The notes under the pieces: generated by a model
Seen by the model: the letters and a program-made list of their open reading frames with translations, nothing else
What the model was told of the DNA's origin: nothing
The model's database searches: none
Made by a program: the position numbers and the translations under genes
Assembly: GCA_927362715.1 (NCBI GenBank)
Contig: CAKMIX010000022.1
Location: 1-41,897, forward strand
Source of the DNA: an uncultured Clostridia bacterium
GTDB taxonomy: Bacteria; Bacillota; Clostridia; Oscillospirales; Acutalibacteraceae
DNA length: 41,897 nt
Direction: 5' to 3'
Shown here: piece by piece, positions 27,097 to 36,562 of the stretch
Layout: each line of letters opens with the position of its first letter
Numbering within the stretch: the stretch's first letter is position 1

Positions 27097-27425
27097 AGCA
27101 ACCCCGCCTTTTTAAGAAGCCCGCGCATGGCAGCCTGCACCTGCGTGCTTTTGAGATGCTTTGTGCGGCTGCGCGCCACGAACACAAAATCATAGCTGCC
27201 GGAAAGCTCGTCCTCCAGCGCGCGGTATGCGGCGCGGATGATGCGCTTGCAGCGGTTGCGCTCCACGGCGTTGCCCAATTTTGTGCTGACGGTTATGCCG
27301 ATACGACAAATTCCCGCACGGTTTTTACAGAAATAAACAACCAGTGCAGGATCTGCGTAGGATTTTCCGCGATGGTAAAGCCTGCGGAAATCCGCGTTCT
27401 TTTTCAGCGTAACCGTGGTATTCAC
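27087..27425 (-). CDS. rnpA: Ribonuclease P protein component
   Basis: RnpA (112 residues) is the protein cofactor of RNase P, which matures tRNA 5' ends. The RNR motif appears as [14 protein letters not shown], and the N-terminal [17 protein letters not shown] is typical. It lies 12 bp after rpmH and overlaps yidD. Confidence 0.96.
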   Translation of the reverse strand: MNTTVTLKKNADFRRLYHRGKSYADPALVVYFCKNRAGICRIGITVSTKLGNAVERNRCKRIIRAAYRALEDELSGSYDFVFVARSRTKHLKSTQVQAAMRGLLKKAGLLCA

Positions 27426-27437
27426 CGTTTTGCGTCC

Positions 27438-27572
27438 TTAGTAGGTCAGCTGTTTTCTGCCCTTAGCTCTTCTGCGGGCAAGAACTTTTCTGCCGCCTCT
27501 GGTCGCCATTCTCTTGCGGAAGCCGTGTTCCATTTTACGATGCCGCTTTTTGGGCTGATACGTTCTTTTCAT
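27438..27572 (-). CDS. rpmH: 50S ribosomal protein L34
   Basis: L34 (44 residues, [13 protein letters not shown]... to QLTY) of the large subunit. The start is fixed by homology and a GGAGG site at 27581-27585; the longer open frame upstream is not coding. First gene of the leftward origin operon. Confidence 0.98.
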   Translation of the reverse strand: MKRTYQPKKRHRKMEHGFRKRMATRGGRKVLARRRAKGRKQLTY

Positions 27573-27720
27573 CGTTCGATCCTCCATTTCACGAAACCGG
27601 ACCCATTCGCCGCGCGCCGTGTTTCGGCGCAACCGAGCATAACGGAAGCAGAACCGCGCACATGTGCGCTCCGCAAAGTAGAGCGGCGCAGTCCGGCTCA
27701 AAATAAATCTGCGAGTAGTA

Positions 27721-27750
27721 ATTATATACTACAATTTGTTGATTTGTCAA
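27721..27750 (-). promoter_or_regulatory. rpmH promoter
   Basis: Consensus TTGACA (27745-27750), 18-bp spacer, and consensus TATAAT (27721-27726) on the minus strand, about 150 bp before rpmH. This is the strongest promoter match in the window. Confidence 0.88.
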
Positions 27751-27834
27751 CGCCTTTGTCCGTTTTCGGCGGAAAAATTCCGGTCTGTGCCATACCTTGT
27801 GGCGTGCGGTTTTCTGGAAACAAGATATAGTTTT

Positions 27835-28560
27835 CAGATGCCGGATACTGAATATTAGATGTGCAAGCCGGAGCGCAGAATACAGACGTTAGACGGCAGA
27901 AGCGGTGCAGGCGGGTTTGCAGAAAACCGAAAGGAAACGCGCACCCGTAGGGACAGCCCTTGCGGCTGGCCGCTTTTAGATTTTAGACGTTAGATATTAG
28001 AAGTTAACCGTGGGGCAGGTGGTTTCACGCAAAGCCGCGGCTGTGCAGAAACCGAATTTTCGCAGTTGTAGGGGCGGGGCTCCAATCAGATGTTAGATGT
28101 TAGAAATTAGACATTAGATGCGGTACAGCTAGGGTTACGTATTGCTGCGGCTACGTAGGAAAAATAGCCTTTGCAGTTGTAGGGGCGGGTCTCTGCGCCC
28201 GCCCGAGCAGGGTGCGGAAAGAAAACTGCTTTCGTCTGTGATAAAAACCGTAATTCTGTTTTTCGCCGCAACCGAATGCAAAACCCGACTTCCTTGCGGG
28301 CGGGCGCTTAAGCCCCGCCCCTACGGGGTTCAGCAAAATTTGAATTGCTTTCGCAGCCGAAAAGCGGGGGTAATTCCTCTGGCAGGGGAAATGTCGCGCA
28401 GCGACAAAGGGGACGGCTCCGTTGGCGGTGGCTTTTGCCTGCGAAAAAAGCCGGAGGGAGAGACCGTAGGTCGGGGGCAAGCCCCCGCCGATACAGAAGT
28501 CGCATATACGGCGCGAGCAAGCCCGCGCCCTACCGTTTTTATCTTCTGCTTTTATGCTGC
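27835..28560. repeat. Composite repeat region in the rpmH-dnaA (oriC) interval
   Basis: Arrays: 4 heptamers 27835-27862; fives at 27869-27903, 27977-28011 and 28087-28121. A CGTAGGGACAGCCC element lies at about 27945-27972. The 145-bp module spans 28179-28324 and is followed by a three-palindrome unit (about 28369-28450) and two further hairpins (about 28466-28540) of the GCAAGC-loop type. No gene. Confidence 0.85.
28179..28324 (+). repeat. 145-bp GTAGGGGCGGG-bounded module (plus)
   Basis: Full copy near oriC. Together with its left core (28121-28210) it forms a 90-bp exact inverted match to 34101-34190. Confidence 0.85.
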
Positions 28561-28599
28561 GGTACAGAAATCGTCTTTACGGCATGACATATTCACGTT

Positions 28600-28866
28600 T
28601 TCGAAATTTACGCCTTTCTGTTTTTTATACTATACTATACTATATTATATAATATAAAAACCTTTATTTAAAACAGTTGCAATCTTTTTGAAAACATGAT
28701 ACTATATAAAGTGTAAATGTGAAAATTTCGCCTTAAAAGCCCGATTTTGCTGATTTTACCCTTTTCCGCACAGGGGACACGGGAACGGTATAAAACGGCA
28801 GAAACTGCTTTGTACGGCGCATTTTGAAAGATATGTAAAATCTATCTTATTGAAGGGGAAGAATGT
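28600..28866 (+). other. oriC: Candidate oriC AT-rich unwinding region and dnaA leader
   Basis: The only strongly AT-rich stretch in the window (about 28610-28720). It contains a run of TATAC pentamers (28625-28645) followed by ATTATATAATATAAAA. Position between rpmH and dnaA and the switch of gene strand here support an origin. No TTATCCACA-type DnaA box is seen. An AAGGGG ribosome-binding site (28853-28858) precedes dnaA. Confidence 0.65.
28677..28705 (+). promoter_or_regulatory. Candidate dnaA promoter
   Basis: TTGCAA (28677-28682), a 17-bp spacer and extended TGATACTAT (-10 TACTAT, 28700-28705). Matches are four of six at each box, so this is tentative. Confidence 0.35.
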
Positions 28867-30204
28867 ATGGACTCTCTTTCCGAATTGTGGGATGCCGTGT
28901 GCACCTATGTGCGCACCACGGGCGGGATCACGGATTCCGTCTTTACCTTATGGATCGAGCCGCTGTTTATCGACAGCTTCGACGGGGAGACCGTCATTCT
29001 CGGCATTGAAAGCGAATTCAAGTTCGGGATCGTCGAAAAAAAATTCAATCCGCTTTTGGAGGATGCGTTTTTCTCTGTCTTGGGCTTCCCCGTTACGGTG
29101 GAGATCCGCCTGATCCAAAAAGAAGCGCCGGAAGAAGCGCCGCGCGCGGCAGCTGCAGCGGCAGAGGCGGGCGATGACCTGGTTATCAACAACCCGCACA
29201 ACAGCTTTGAAAATTTCGTTGTCGGCAAATCCAACAACTACGCTTATGCCGCGGCAAAAAAGGTCGCCGAAAATCCCGGCACCGCTTACAACCCGCTGTT
29301 TATCTACGGCAAAAGCGGTCTTGGGAAAACGCACCTGTTAAAAGCGATCGAAAATTACATGCGCAGCAAAAACCCCGATGCTTCCATCATTTATGTCACC
29401 AGCGAGCATTTCACGAACGACATCATTGAGCATATCCGCAATTCCAATACCGTCGCCCTGCGGGAAAAATACCGCCGTGCGGACGCGCTTTTGGTGGACG
29501 ACATCCAATTCATTGCCGGCAAAAATTCGATTGAAGAGGAATTTTTCCACACGTTCAATTCCTTAACGGAGGACGGCAAGCAGATCGTGCTTTCGTCCGA
29601 TAACCCGCCCAACGAGATCCCGAAGCTCACCGAGCGGCTCAAGAACCGCTTTGAGTGGGGCCTCATGGCGGACATCCAGCCCCCGGATTTTGAAATGCGC
29701 GTCGCGATCATCAAAAATAAGGCCGAAGCGCTCCGCTTTGTTATCCCGGACAACGTCTTGGAATTCATTGCCGAACAGGTCAGCCACAACGTGCGCCAGC
29801 TGGAAGGCGCCGTCAAAAAGCTGCAGGCGATCTGCGCGCTGCTGAACACCGCCCCGACCATCGAGATCACAAAAGACGCCATCAAGGAATTGATGAATAC
29901 CACGCAGCCCGTCTCCGTCGTGCGCGAGCGCATCCTTGAAAACGTCGCCGCCGCCACGGGCGTGAGCGTGGAAAACATCGTCTCGGACAAGCGCGACAAA
30001 AATATCAAGGACGCGCGGCAGATCGCAATGTATATCATCCGCGAGATGACCGGCATGTCTTTAGAAGAGATCGGCAAGTGCTTTAACGGGAAGACCCATT
30101 CCACGGTCAAGCACTCCATCAGCAATGTTGCCGAGCGTATGGACCGCGAAAAAGACTTTAAGGCGCTCATTGAAAACCTCATCAAAAACGTGCAGGAGTT
30201 TTGA
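28867..30204 (+). CDS. dnaA: Chromosomal replication initiator DnaA
   Basis: DnaA (445 residues) binds and melts oriC and loads the helicase. Domain I (1-80) and a short Ala-rich linker precede the AAA+ domain with Walker A GKSGLGKT (148-155) and Walker B LLVDDIQF. The C-terminal DNA-binding domain keeps DARQIAMYIIREMTGMSLEEIG, but the recognition helix reads FNGKTHSTVKHSISN (406-420) where most bacteria have FGGRDHTTVIHA. Residues equivalent to E. coli Arg432, Asp433 and Thr435 are Lys, Thr and Ser. The protein is otherwise full length, so this is a functional variant, not decay. Confidence 0.97.
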   Translation: MDSLSELWDAVCTYVRTTGGITDSVFTLWIEPLFIDSFDGETVILGIESEFKFGIVEKKFNPLLEDAFFSVLGFPVTVEIRLIQKEAPEEAPRAAAAAAEAGDDLVINNPHNSFENFVVGKSNNYAYAAAKKVAENPGTAYNPLFIYGKSGLGKTHLLKAIENYMRSKNPDASIIYVTSEHFTNDIIEHIRNSNTVALREKYRRADALLVDDIQFIAGKNSIEEEFFHTFNSLTEDGKQIVLSSDNPPNEIPKLTERLKNRFEWGLMADIQPPDFEMRVAIIKNKAEALRFVIPDNVLEFIAEQVSHNVRQLEGAVKKLQAICALLNTAPTIEITKDAIKELMNTTQPVSVVRERILENVAAATGVSVENIVSDKRDKNIKDARQIAMYIIREMTGMSLEEIGKCFNGKTHSTVKHSISNVAERMDREKDFKALIENLIKNVQEF

Positions 30205-30288
30205 ACAGGTTTTTGTTTTAAACATTCGGTTTTGAACATCGCATTTACAGTCAGTTTTTAACTGTTCAAAAGCAAACTCTTTTGCACA
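30199..30288. other. Cluster of TTTTGAACA-like 9-mers after dnaA
   Basis: TTTTGAACA occurs at 30199-30207 and 30230-30238, and on the minus strand at 30263-30271. Near matches are TTTTAAACA (30216-30224) and TTTTGCACA (30280-30288). An ATTTGAACA match (minus) lies in dnaN at 30464-30472. These are candidate non-canonical DnaA boxes, or part of a hairpin between the inverted copies. The gap 30289-30424 also has an AT-rich stretch and the dnaN ribosome-binding site AAAGGA (30411-30416). Confidence 0.5.
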
Positions 30289-30424
30289 CGTTTTCTTCCC
30301 CTCAAAAACCCATGCTTTTCGCCCGGGGCGGGCGTCTCTGCGGTTTTCTACAATTTGCGCACCCCCTAATACGAATACTATATATATTTATGTACTTTAT
30401 GTTTTTTAAGAAAGGAACCGGCGT

Positions 30425-31528
30425 ATGAAGCTCATTTGCGAAACCCAAAAACTCTCGGAAATCTGTTCAAATGTGCAAAGAGCGGTTTCCACGAAATCCT
30501 CTATCCCCGCGATCGAAGGCATCCTTTTAGAAGCCGGGGAAAACGTGCTGACTTTAACGGGCTATGATCTGGAGGTCGGCATGATCACTTCCATGGAAGC
30601 GCGCGTCGAGGAAGCGGGCAGCATCATCTTAAATGCAAAGATCCTTTGCGATATTTTAAGAAGCCTGCCGAGCGATACGGTATCCATCGAGGCGGACGAA
30701 CGGCTTACGTGCCGCATCAAAAGCGGCGACGCGGAATTCACGCTCATCGGCATCGCAGCCGCCGACTATCCGGAGCTGCCCTCTGTGGAAAGCGGCTTCC
30801 CCATCGTGCTCGACAGCGAAACGCTGCGCGATATGATCCGCAAGACGATTTTTGCCACAGCGGAAAACGATGTCAAGGTCGTGCATACGGGCGTTCGCTT
30901 TGAGATCGGCGCGAATCAGATCCGCCTGGTCGCCGTAGACGGCTTCCGCCTTGCCATGCGCAACGAAGAGATCGATTATGACGGGGAAGAAAAGATTTTC
31001 GTCGCACCGAAAAAGGCACTGAATGAAGTCGTGAAACTCACAGGCGGCGAAGAGACCATCGCTTTAAACGTCGGCAAGCGGTTCATCGTGTTTGAGATCG
31101 GCAGCTACCGCATTGTTTCACGCCTTTTGGAAGGTGAATTTTTGAATTACCGCGCGGCGATCTCCGGCAAGGTCACGGGGACGGTGCGCGTCAACACAAG
31201 GCTTCTTATCCAGAGCATCGAGCGCACGTCGCTGATCATCACCGACCGTACAAAAAGCCCGATCCGCTGCGTGTTTGATGAAGATATGATCCGCATTTCG
31301 AGCACCACGGCGCTCGGTACCGCGCATGACCGCGTACCCTGCAAGAGCGAGGGCGAGCACATGGAGATCGGCTTCAATAACCGCTATCTTTTAGACGCGC
31401 TGCGCGTGTGCGATGCGGACGAAGTGCTCGTGAAGATCGGAAGCCCCATCCTGCCGATCCTTATCGTGCCAACGGAAGGCGACGACTTTTTGTTCTTAGT
31501 GCTGCCTGTGCGGCTGAAAACCGAATGA
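30425..31528 (+). CDS. dnaN: DNA polymerase III beta sliding clamp
   Basis: DnaN (367 residues) is the processivity clamp. The three-domain repeat is full length and ends in the expected LVLPVRLKTE; segments such as VDGFRLAMRNEEI are typical. The start has AAAGGA eight bases upstream. Its stop overlaps the yaaA start (ATGA). Confidence 0.97.
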   Translation: MKLICETQKLSEICSNVQRAVSTKSSIPAIEGILLEAGENVLTLTGYDLEVGMITSMEARVEEAGSIILNAKILCDILRSLPSDTVSIEADERLTCRIKSGDAEFTLIGIAAADYPELPSVESGFPIVLDSETLRDMIRKTIFATAENDVKVVHTGVRFEIGANQIRLVAVDGFRLAMRNEEIDYDGEEKIFVAPKKALNEVVKLTGGEETIALNVGKRFIVFEIGSYRIVSRLLEGEFLNYRAAISGKVTGTVRVNTRLLIQSIERTSLIITDRTKSPIRCVFDEDMIRISSTTALGTAHDRVPCKSEGEHMEIGFNNRYLLDALRVCDADEVLVKIGSPILPILIVPTEGDDFLFLVLPVRLKTE

Positions 31529-31791
31529 CGCCGCGCAGGATTACGGCGCATATCGCCAAAAAAGAAACGCGCACTCTCCCGATCACAACGGAATTTATCC
31601 GCCTGGATGCGGCGCTGAAATTGGCGAACGCCGTTTCTACGGGCGGGCAGGCAAAGCTCATCATCACCGAAGGCGATGTGCGCGTCAACGGCGAGGTGTG
31701 TTTGTCCCGCGGGAAAAAGCTGCATGAAGGCGACCGGTTTTTATTTAACGGGATAGAATATGAAGTGCGCAAAGCAGAGGACAGAAAGTAG
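31525..31791 (+). CDS. yaaA: S4-domain RNA-binding protein YaaA
   Basis: This 88-residue protein of the small S4-domain family lies between dnaN and recF, as in Bacillus. The S4 core is FIRLDAALKLANAVSTGGQAKLIITEGDVRVNGE. It probably binds RNA or the ribosome; its exact role is not settled. The ATG overlaps the dnaN stop. It has an N-terminal extension of about 10 residues. The last five residues (AEDRK) and the TAG stop are encoded by heptamers 1-3 of an array, so the tail is repeat-derived. Confidence 0.88.
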   Translation: MTPRRITAHIAKKETRTLPITTEFIRLDAALKLANAVSTGGQAKLIITEGDVRVNGEVCLSRGKKLHEGDRFLFNGIEYEVRKAEDRK

Positions 31792-32291
31792 AATGCAGAA
31801 GTCAGAAGCGGCGGGGGCTTACAGAATTCTGATTTCAGAGGGCAGAAACGTGCGGGGATGTTTCATTAAAACCGTGTGTTTGTAAAACCCTTCGGCTGCG
31901 AAAACAACGAAAAATCTGTACAATCTTGTAGGGGCGGGGCTTAAGCGCCCGCCCGAGCAGAGTGCGAAAAGAAAACAACTTATGTCTGTTATGAAAGTTG
32001 TGATTCTGATATTCGCCGTAACTGATTGCAAAACCCGACTTCCTTGCGGGCGGGCACGGAGACCCGCCCCTACAACAGAAAATATCAAGTTTTCAGTGCA
32101 GCCGCAGCTTTGTGAAAAACCTGCCTGTACCGCATCCGCTCTTTGTTTTCAGAAAACTGACTTCCGGAAACGGCCAGCCGCGAGGGCTGTCCCTACGGAT
32201 TGCGCGTTATTCGGCTTCACGCAAAACTTTCCCATCCCACATTTAGCATCTAACATCTAAAATCCAGCGTCTAACAAACGGCGGTGAAATC
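31775..32291. repeat. Composite repeat region between yaaA and recF
   Basis: Five heptamers (31775-31809) begin inside yaaA. Four more lie at 31822-31849, then a core with CTTCGGCTGCGAAAA and the 145-bp module 31928-32073. An inverted core, an inverted CGTAGGGACAGCCC element (about 32173-32200) and an inverted five (32239-32273) end 18 bp before the recF ATG. No gene. Confidence 0.87.
31928..32073 (+). repeat. 145-bp GTAGGGGCGGG-bounded module (plus)
   Basis: Full copy with both termini; interior CTGATTGCAAAACCCGACTT resembles the copy at 28179. Confidence 0.8.
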
Positions 32292-33383
32292 ATGCTTGTC
32301 AAACGGCTTGCTTTGGAAAATTTCAGAAATATCGAAGCCATGGAGCTGTTCCCCGCCGAGGGCGTCAATGTGATTTTCGGCGAGAACGCGCAGGGCAAGA
32401 CGAATTTGCTGGAGTGCATCTGGCTGTTTACCGGCTGCAAGAGCTTTCGCAGCCGCCGCGACCGCGAAATGGTCGGATTCGACGCGCCTTTTGCAAAAAA
32501 CACCATGGATTTTTTTGCGGGGGGCCGCGAGCAGGAAGTGCTTTTGTATATCGACCAAAAGCGCACCGCTATGAAAAACGGCGTGACGCTGCAATCCCCT
32601 GCGGAACTGATCGGCGAATTTTCGGCAGTGATCTTTGCGCCCGCGCACCTGTCGCTCGTGCAGGAGGGGCCGCTGATGCGCCGCCGGTTTTTAGATACGG
32701 CGCTTTGCCAACTCAAGCCCGCCTATGCAAAGGGGCTTGCCAAATACAACCGCACGCTTTCGCAGCGAAACGCGCTGCTCAAAGATATCCAATTTCACCC
32801 GGAGCTTTTGGACACGCTTGCCGTGTGGGATGAAAAGCTCTCCGCCTACGGCGCGGCGGTCGTTTCCGAGCGCGTCGCGTATACAAACCTGCTTTCCGAG
32901 CACGCGGCGGAGATCTACGACGGCCTTTCCGGCGGGCGGGAGACCTTGCGCGTCACCTATACGAGCAACGTCGCCACGTCGGACGGCGACGCATACAAGA
33001 TCCGCGAACGGCTGTTCACGGCGCTCGGCGAAGCACAGCACACGGATATTTTGAACGGCATCACTTCCATAGGCCCGCACCGCGACGATCTTCGTATCCA
33101 GATCGATTCCCTTTCGGCACGGTCGTTCGGCTCCCAAGGGCAGCAGCGTTCGGCGGCGCTCTCGTTAAAGCTCGCCGAAGCGAATATTTTAAAGACGGTC
33201 ACGGGGGAAGAACCGATCATCCTTTTAGACGACGTGATGAGCGAGCTCGACGAAGGGCGGCAGGATTATATCCTCAACCACATCCGCGGGCGGCAGGTAT
33301 TCATCACCTGCTGCGACCCGACCGCCGTACTGCGGCTGTGCGAGGGACGGACATTCCATGTGGAAGGGGGAAAGCTCTTATGA
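32292..33383 (+). CDS. recF: DNA replication/repair protein RecF
   Basis: RecF (363 residues) is an SMC-like ATPase that helps load RecA at gaps. Walker A is GENAQGKTN (30-38); the ABC-type signature lies near SFGSQGQQRSAALSLKLAE and Walker B is ILLDDVMSELDEGR. Full length. Its stop overlaps the remB start. Confidence 0.96.
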   Translation: MLVKRLALENFRNIEAMELFPAEGVNVIFGENAQGKTNLLECIWLFTGCKSFRSRRDREMVGFDAPFAKNTMDFFAGGREQEVLLYIDQKRTAMKNGVTLQSPAELIGEFSAVIFAPAHLSLVQEGPLMRRRFLDTALCQLKPAYAKGLAKYNRTLSQRNALLKDIQFHPELLDTLAVWDEKLSAYGAAVVSERVAYTNLLSEHAAEIYDGLSGGRETLRVTYTSNVATSDGDAYKIRERLFTALGEAQHTDILNGITSIGPHRDDLRIQIDSLSARSFGSQGQQRSAALSLKLAEANILKTVTGEEPIILLDDVMSELDEGRQDYILNHIRGRQVFITCCDPTAVLRLCEGRTFHVEGGKLL

Positions 33384-33637
33384 TGCTTGACCTCGGCGGC
33401 GCTCTTGTGCGCGCCCACGATATTTTAGGCGTGTTTGACCTCGACAACACCACCGTTATGCGCGATTCGCGCGATTACCTGTCGGCGGCGGAAAAGGGCG
33501 GCGACGCCGTGACCGTGTCTTACGAGCTGCCGCGCACCTTCGTCGTGGCGGTAGAAAACGGCAAACGGCGCGTATATATTTCGCCCGTACTCTCCGGCAC
33601 GCTGCTCAAGCGGATAAAGACAGGATTTGGGGAGTAG
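33380..33637 (+). CDS. remB: Extracellular matrix regulator RemB-like (DUF370) protein
   Basis: An 85-residue protein between recF and gyrB, the position of Bacillus remB (yaaB). Family features are LDLGGALVRAHDILGVFDLDNTTVMRDSRDYL and RVYISPVLSGTLLKRI. In Bacillus it regulates matrix genes, and relatives bind DNA. The ATG overlaps the recF stop (ATGA); a second ATG follows directly. AGGGGG ribosome-binding site. The TAG stop coincides with a heptamer (TAGAAAG). Confidence 0.88.
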   Translation: MMLDLGGALVRAHDILGVFDLDNTTVMRDSRDYLSAAEKGGDAVTVSYELPRTFVVAVENGKRRVYISPVLSGTLLKRIKTGFGE

Positions 33638-34372
33638 AAAGCGGAAGCAGCAAGGGAACACCTCATGAAAGTCGAGTGTTTGTGTAATTTTACGGCTGCG
33701 AAAACAACAAAAAATCTGCTTAAACTCGTAGGGGCGGGGCTCCAATCAGATGTTAGATATGTTAGAAATTAGACTTCAGATGTGGTACAGGCGGGTTTCA
33801 CGCATTACCGCGGCTGCGCTGAAAACGAAAAATCTGTAGTCTTAGGGGCGGGGCTTAAGCGCCCGCCCGCGGACAGAGATCAGAATACAGAGATTAGAAG
33901 TCAGAAGCGGCGCAGGAAGATTTCATGAAAACCGAGCGTTCGTACAACTTTTCGACTTCGAAAAGCATAAAAAGTCTGCTTAAACTTGTAGGGGCGGGGC
34001 TTAAGCGCCCGCCCGCAAGGAAGTCGGGTTTTGCAATCGGTTACGGCGAAAAACAGAATTACGGTTTCATAACAGACACAAGCTGTTTTCATTCCGCACT
34101 CTGCTCGGGCGGGCGCAGAGACCCGCCCCTACAACTGCAAAGGCTATTTTTCCTACGTAGCCGCAGCAATACGTAACCCTAGCTGTACCGTATCTAATGT
34201 CTAATATCTAACATCTAAAATCTAAAAGCGGCCAGCCGCAAGGGCTGTCCCTATGGGTCCGCGATTCTTTTGGCTTCGAACAAATCCACCTCCACCGCAT
34301 CTGACATCTAACGTCTGTATTCTGAATTCCGGTCCGAACATCTAAAATCCGGCATCTGCAATCCAGTATCTA
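33635..34372. repeat. Composite repeat region between remB and gyrB
   Basis: Heptamer pair at 33635-33648 (contains remB stop); cores and GTAGGGGCGGG termini near 33729 and 33841; an array 33747-33783 with one 8-bp unit; a five at 33874-33908; the minus 145-bp module 33988-34132; an inverted five 34190-34224; an inverted CGTAGGGACAGCCC element (about 34227-34252); and inverted arrays 34297-34331 and 34338-34372 that stop just before the gyrB AAGGAG site. No gene. Confidence 0.88.
33988..34132 (-). repeat. 145-bp GTAGGGGCGGG-bounded module (minus)
   Basis: Full copy; inverted partner of the oriC-side copy at 28179-28324. Confidence 0.85.
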
Positions 34373-34384
34373 AAAAAGGAGTAG

Positions 34385-36358
<1,974 letters not shown>

Positions 36359-36399
36359 GCGGCAGATAAAATTTAACTAAAAAAGTTCGACAAGCTCGT

Positions 36400-36528
36400 T
36401 CCTCCCTCTGTTGAGGGAGGTGTCAAAACGGCAAATATGCCGTTTTGACGGAGGGAGAGAAAAATTCGTACAGATTTTGTCTCTCCCCCTGCCGCCCTGC
36501 GGCGGCATCCCCCTCGTCAGAGGGGGGG
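36400..36528. repeat. Distinct multi-hairpin repeat between gyrB and gyrA
   Basis: Four near-perfect hairpins in a row: CCTCCCTC/GAGGGAGG (36401-36420), GTCAAAACGGCA/TGCCGTTTTGAC (36422-36449), TGCCGCC/GGCGGCA (about 36490-36507) and CCCCCTC/GAGGGGG (about 36509-36527). It has no heptamers and no GTAGGGGCGGG, so it is a different family. It may attenuate gyrB-gyrA read-through. Confidence 0.8.
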
Positions 36529-36562
36529 AAGAATATCCATCAGCAAAGAGGGATAAAACACC

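Noticed and set aside
27702-30424. Canonical DnaA boxes (TTATCCACA and close variants)
   Set aside because: Reading both strands I found none; only weak partial matches such as TTTTGCACA at 30280.
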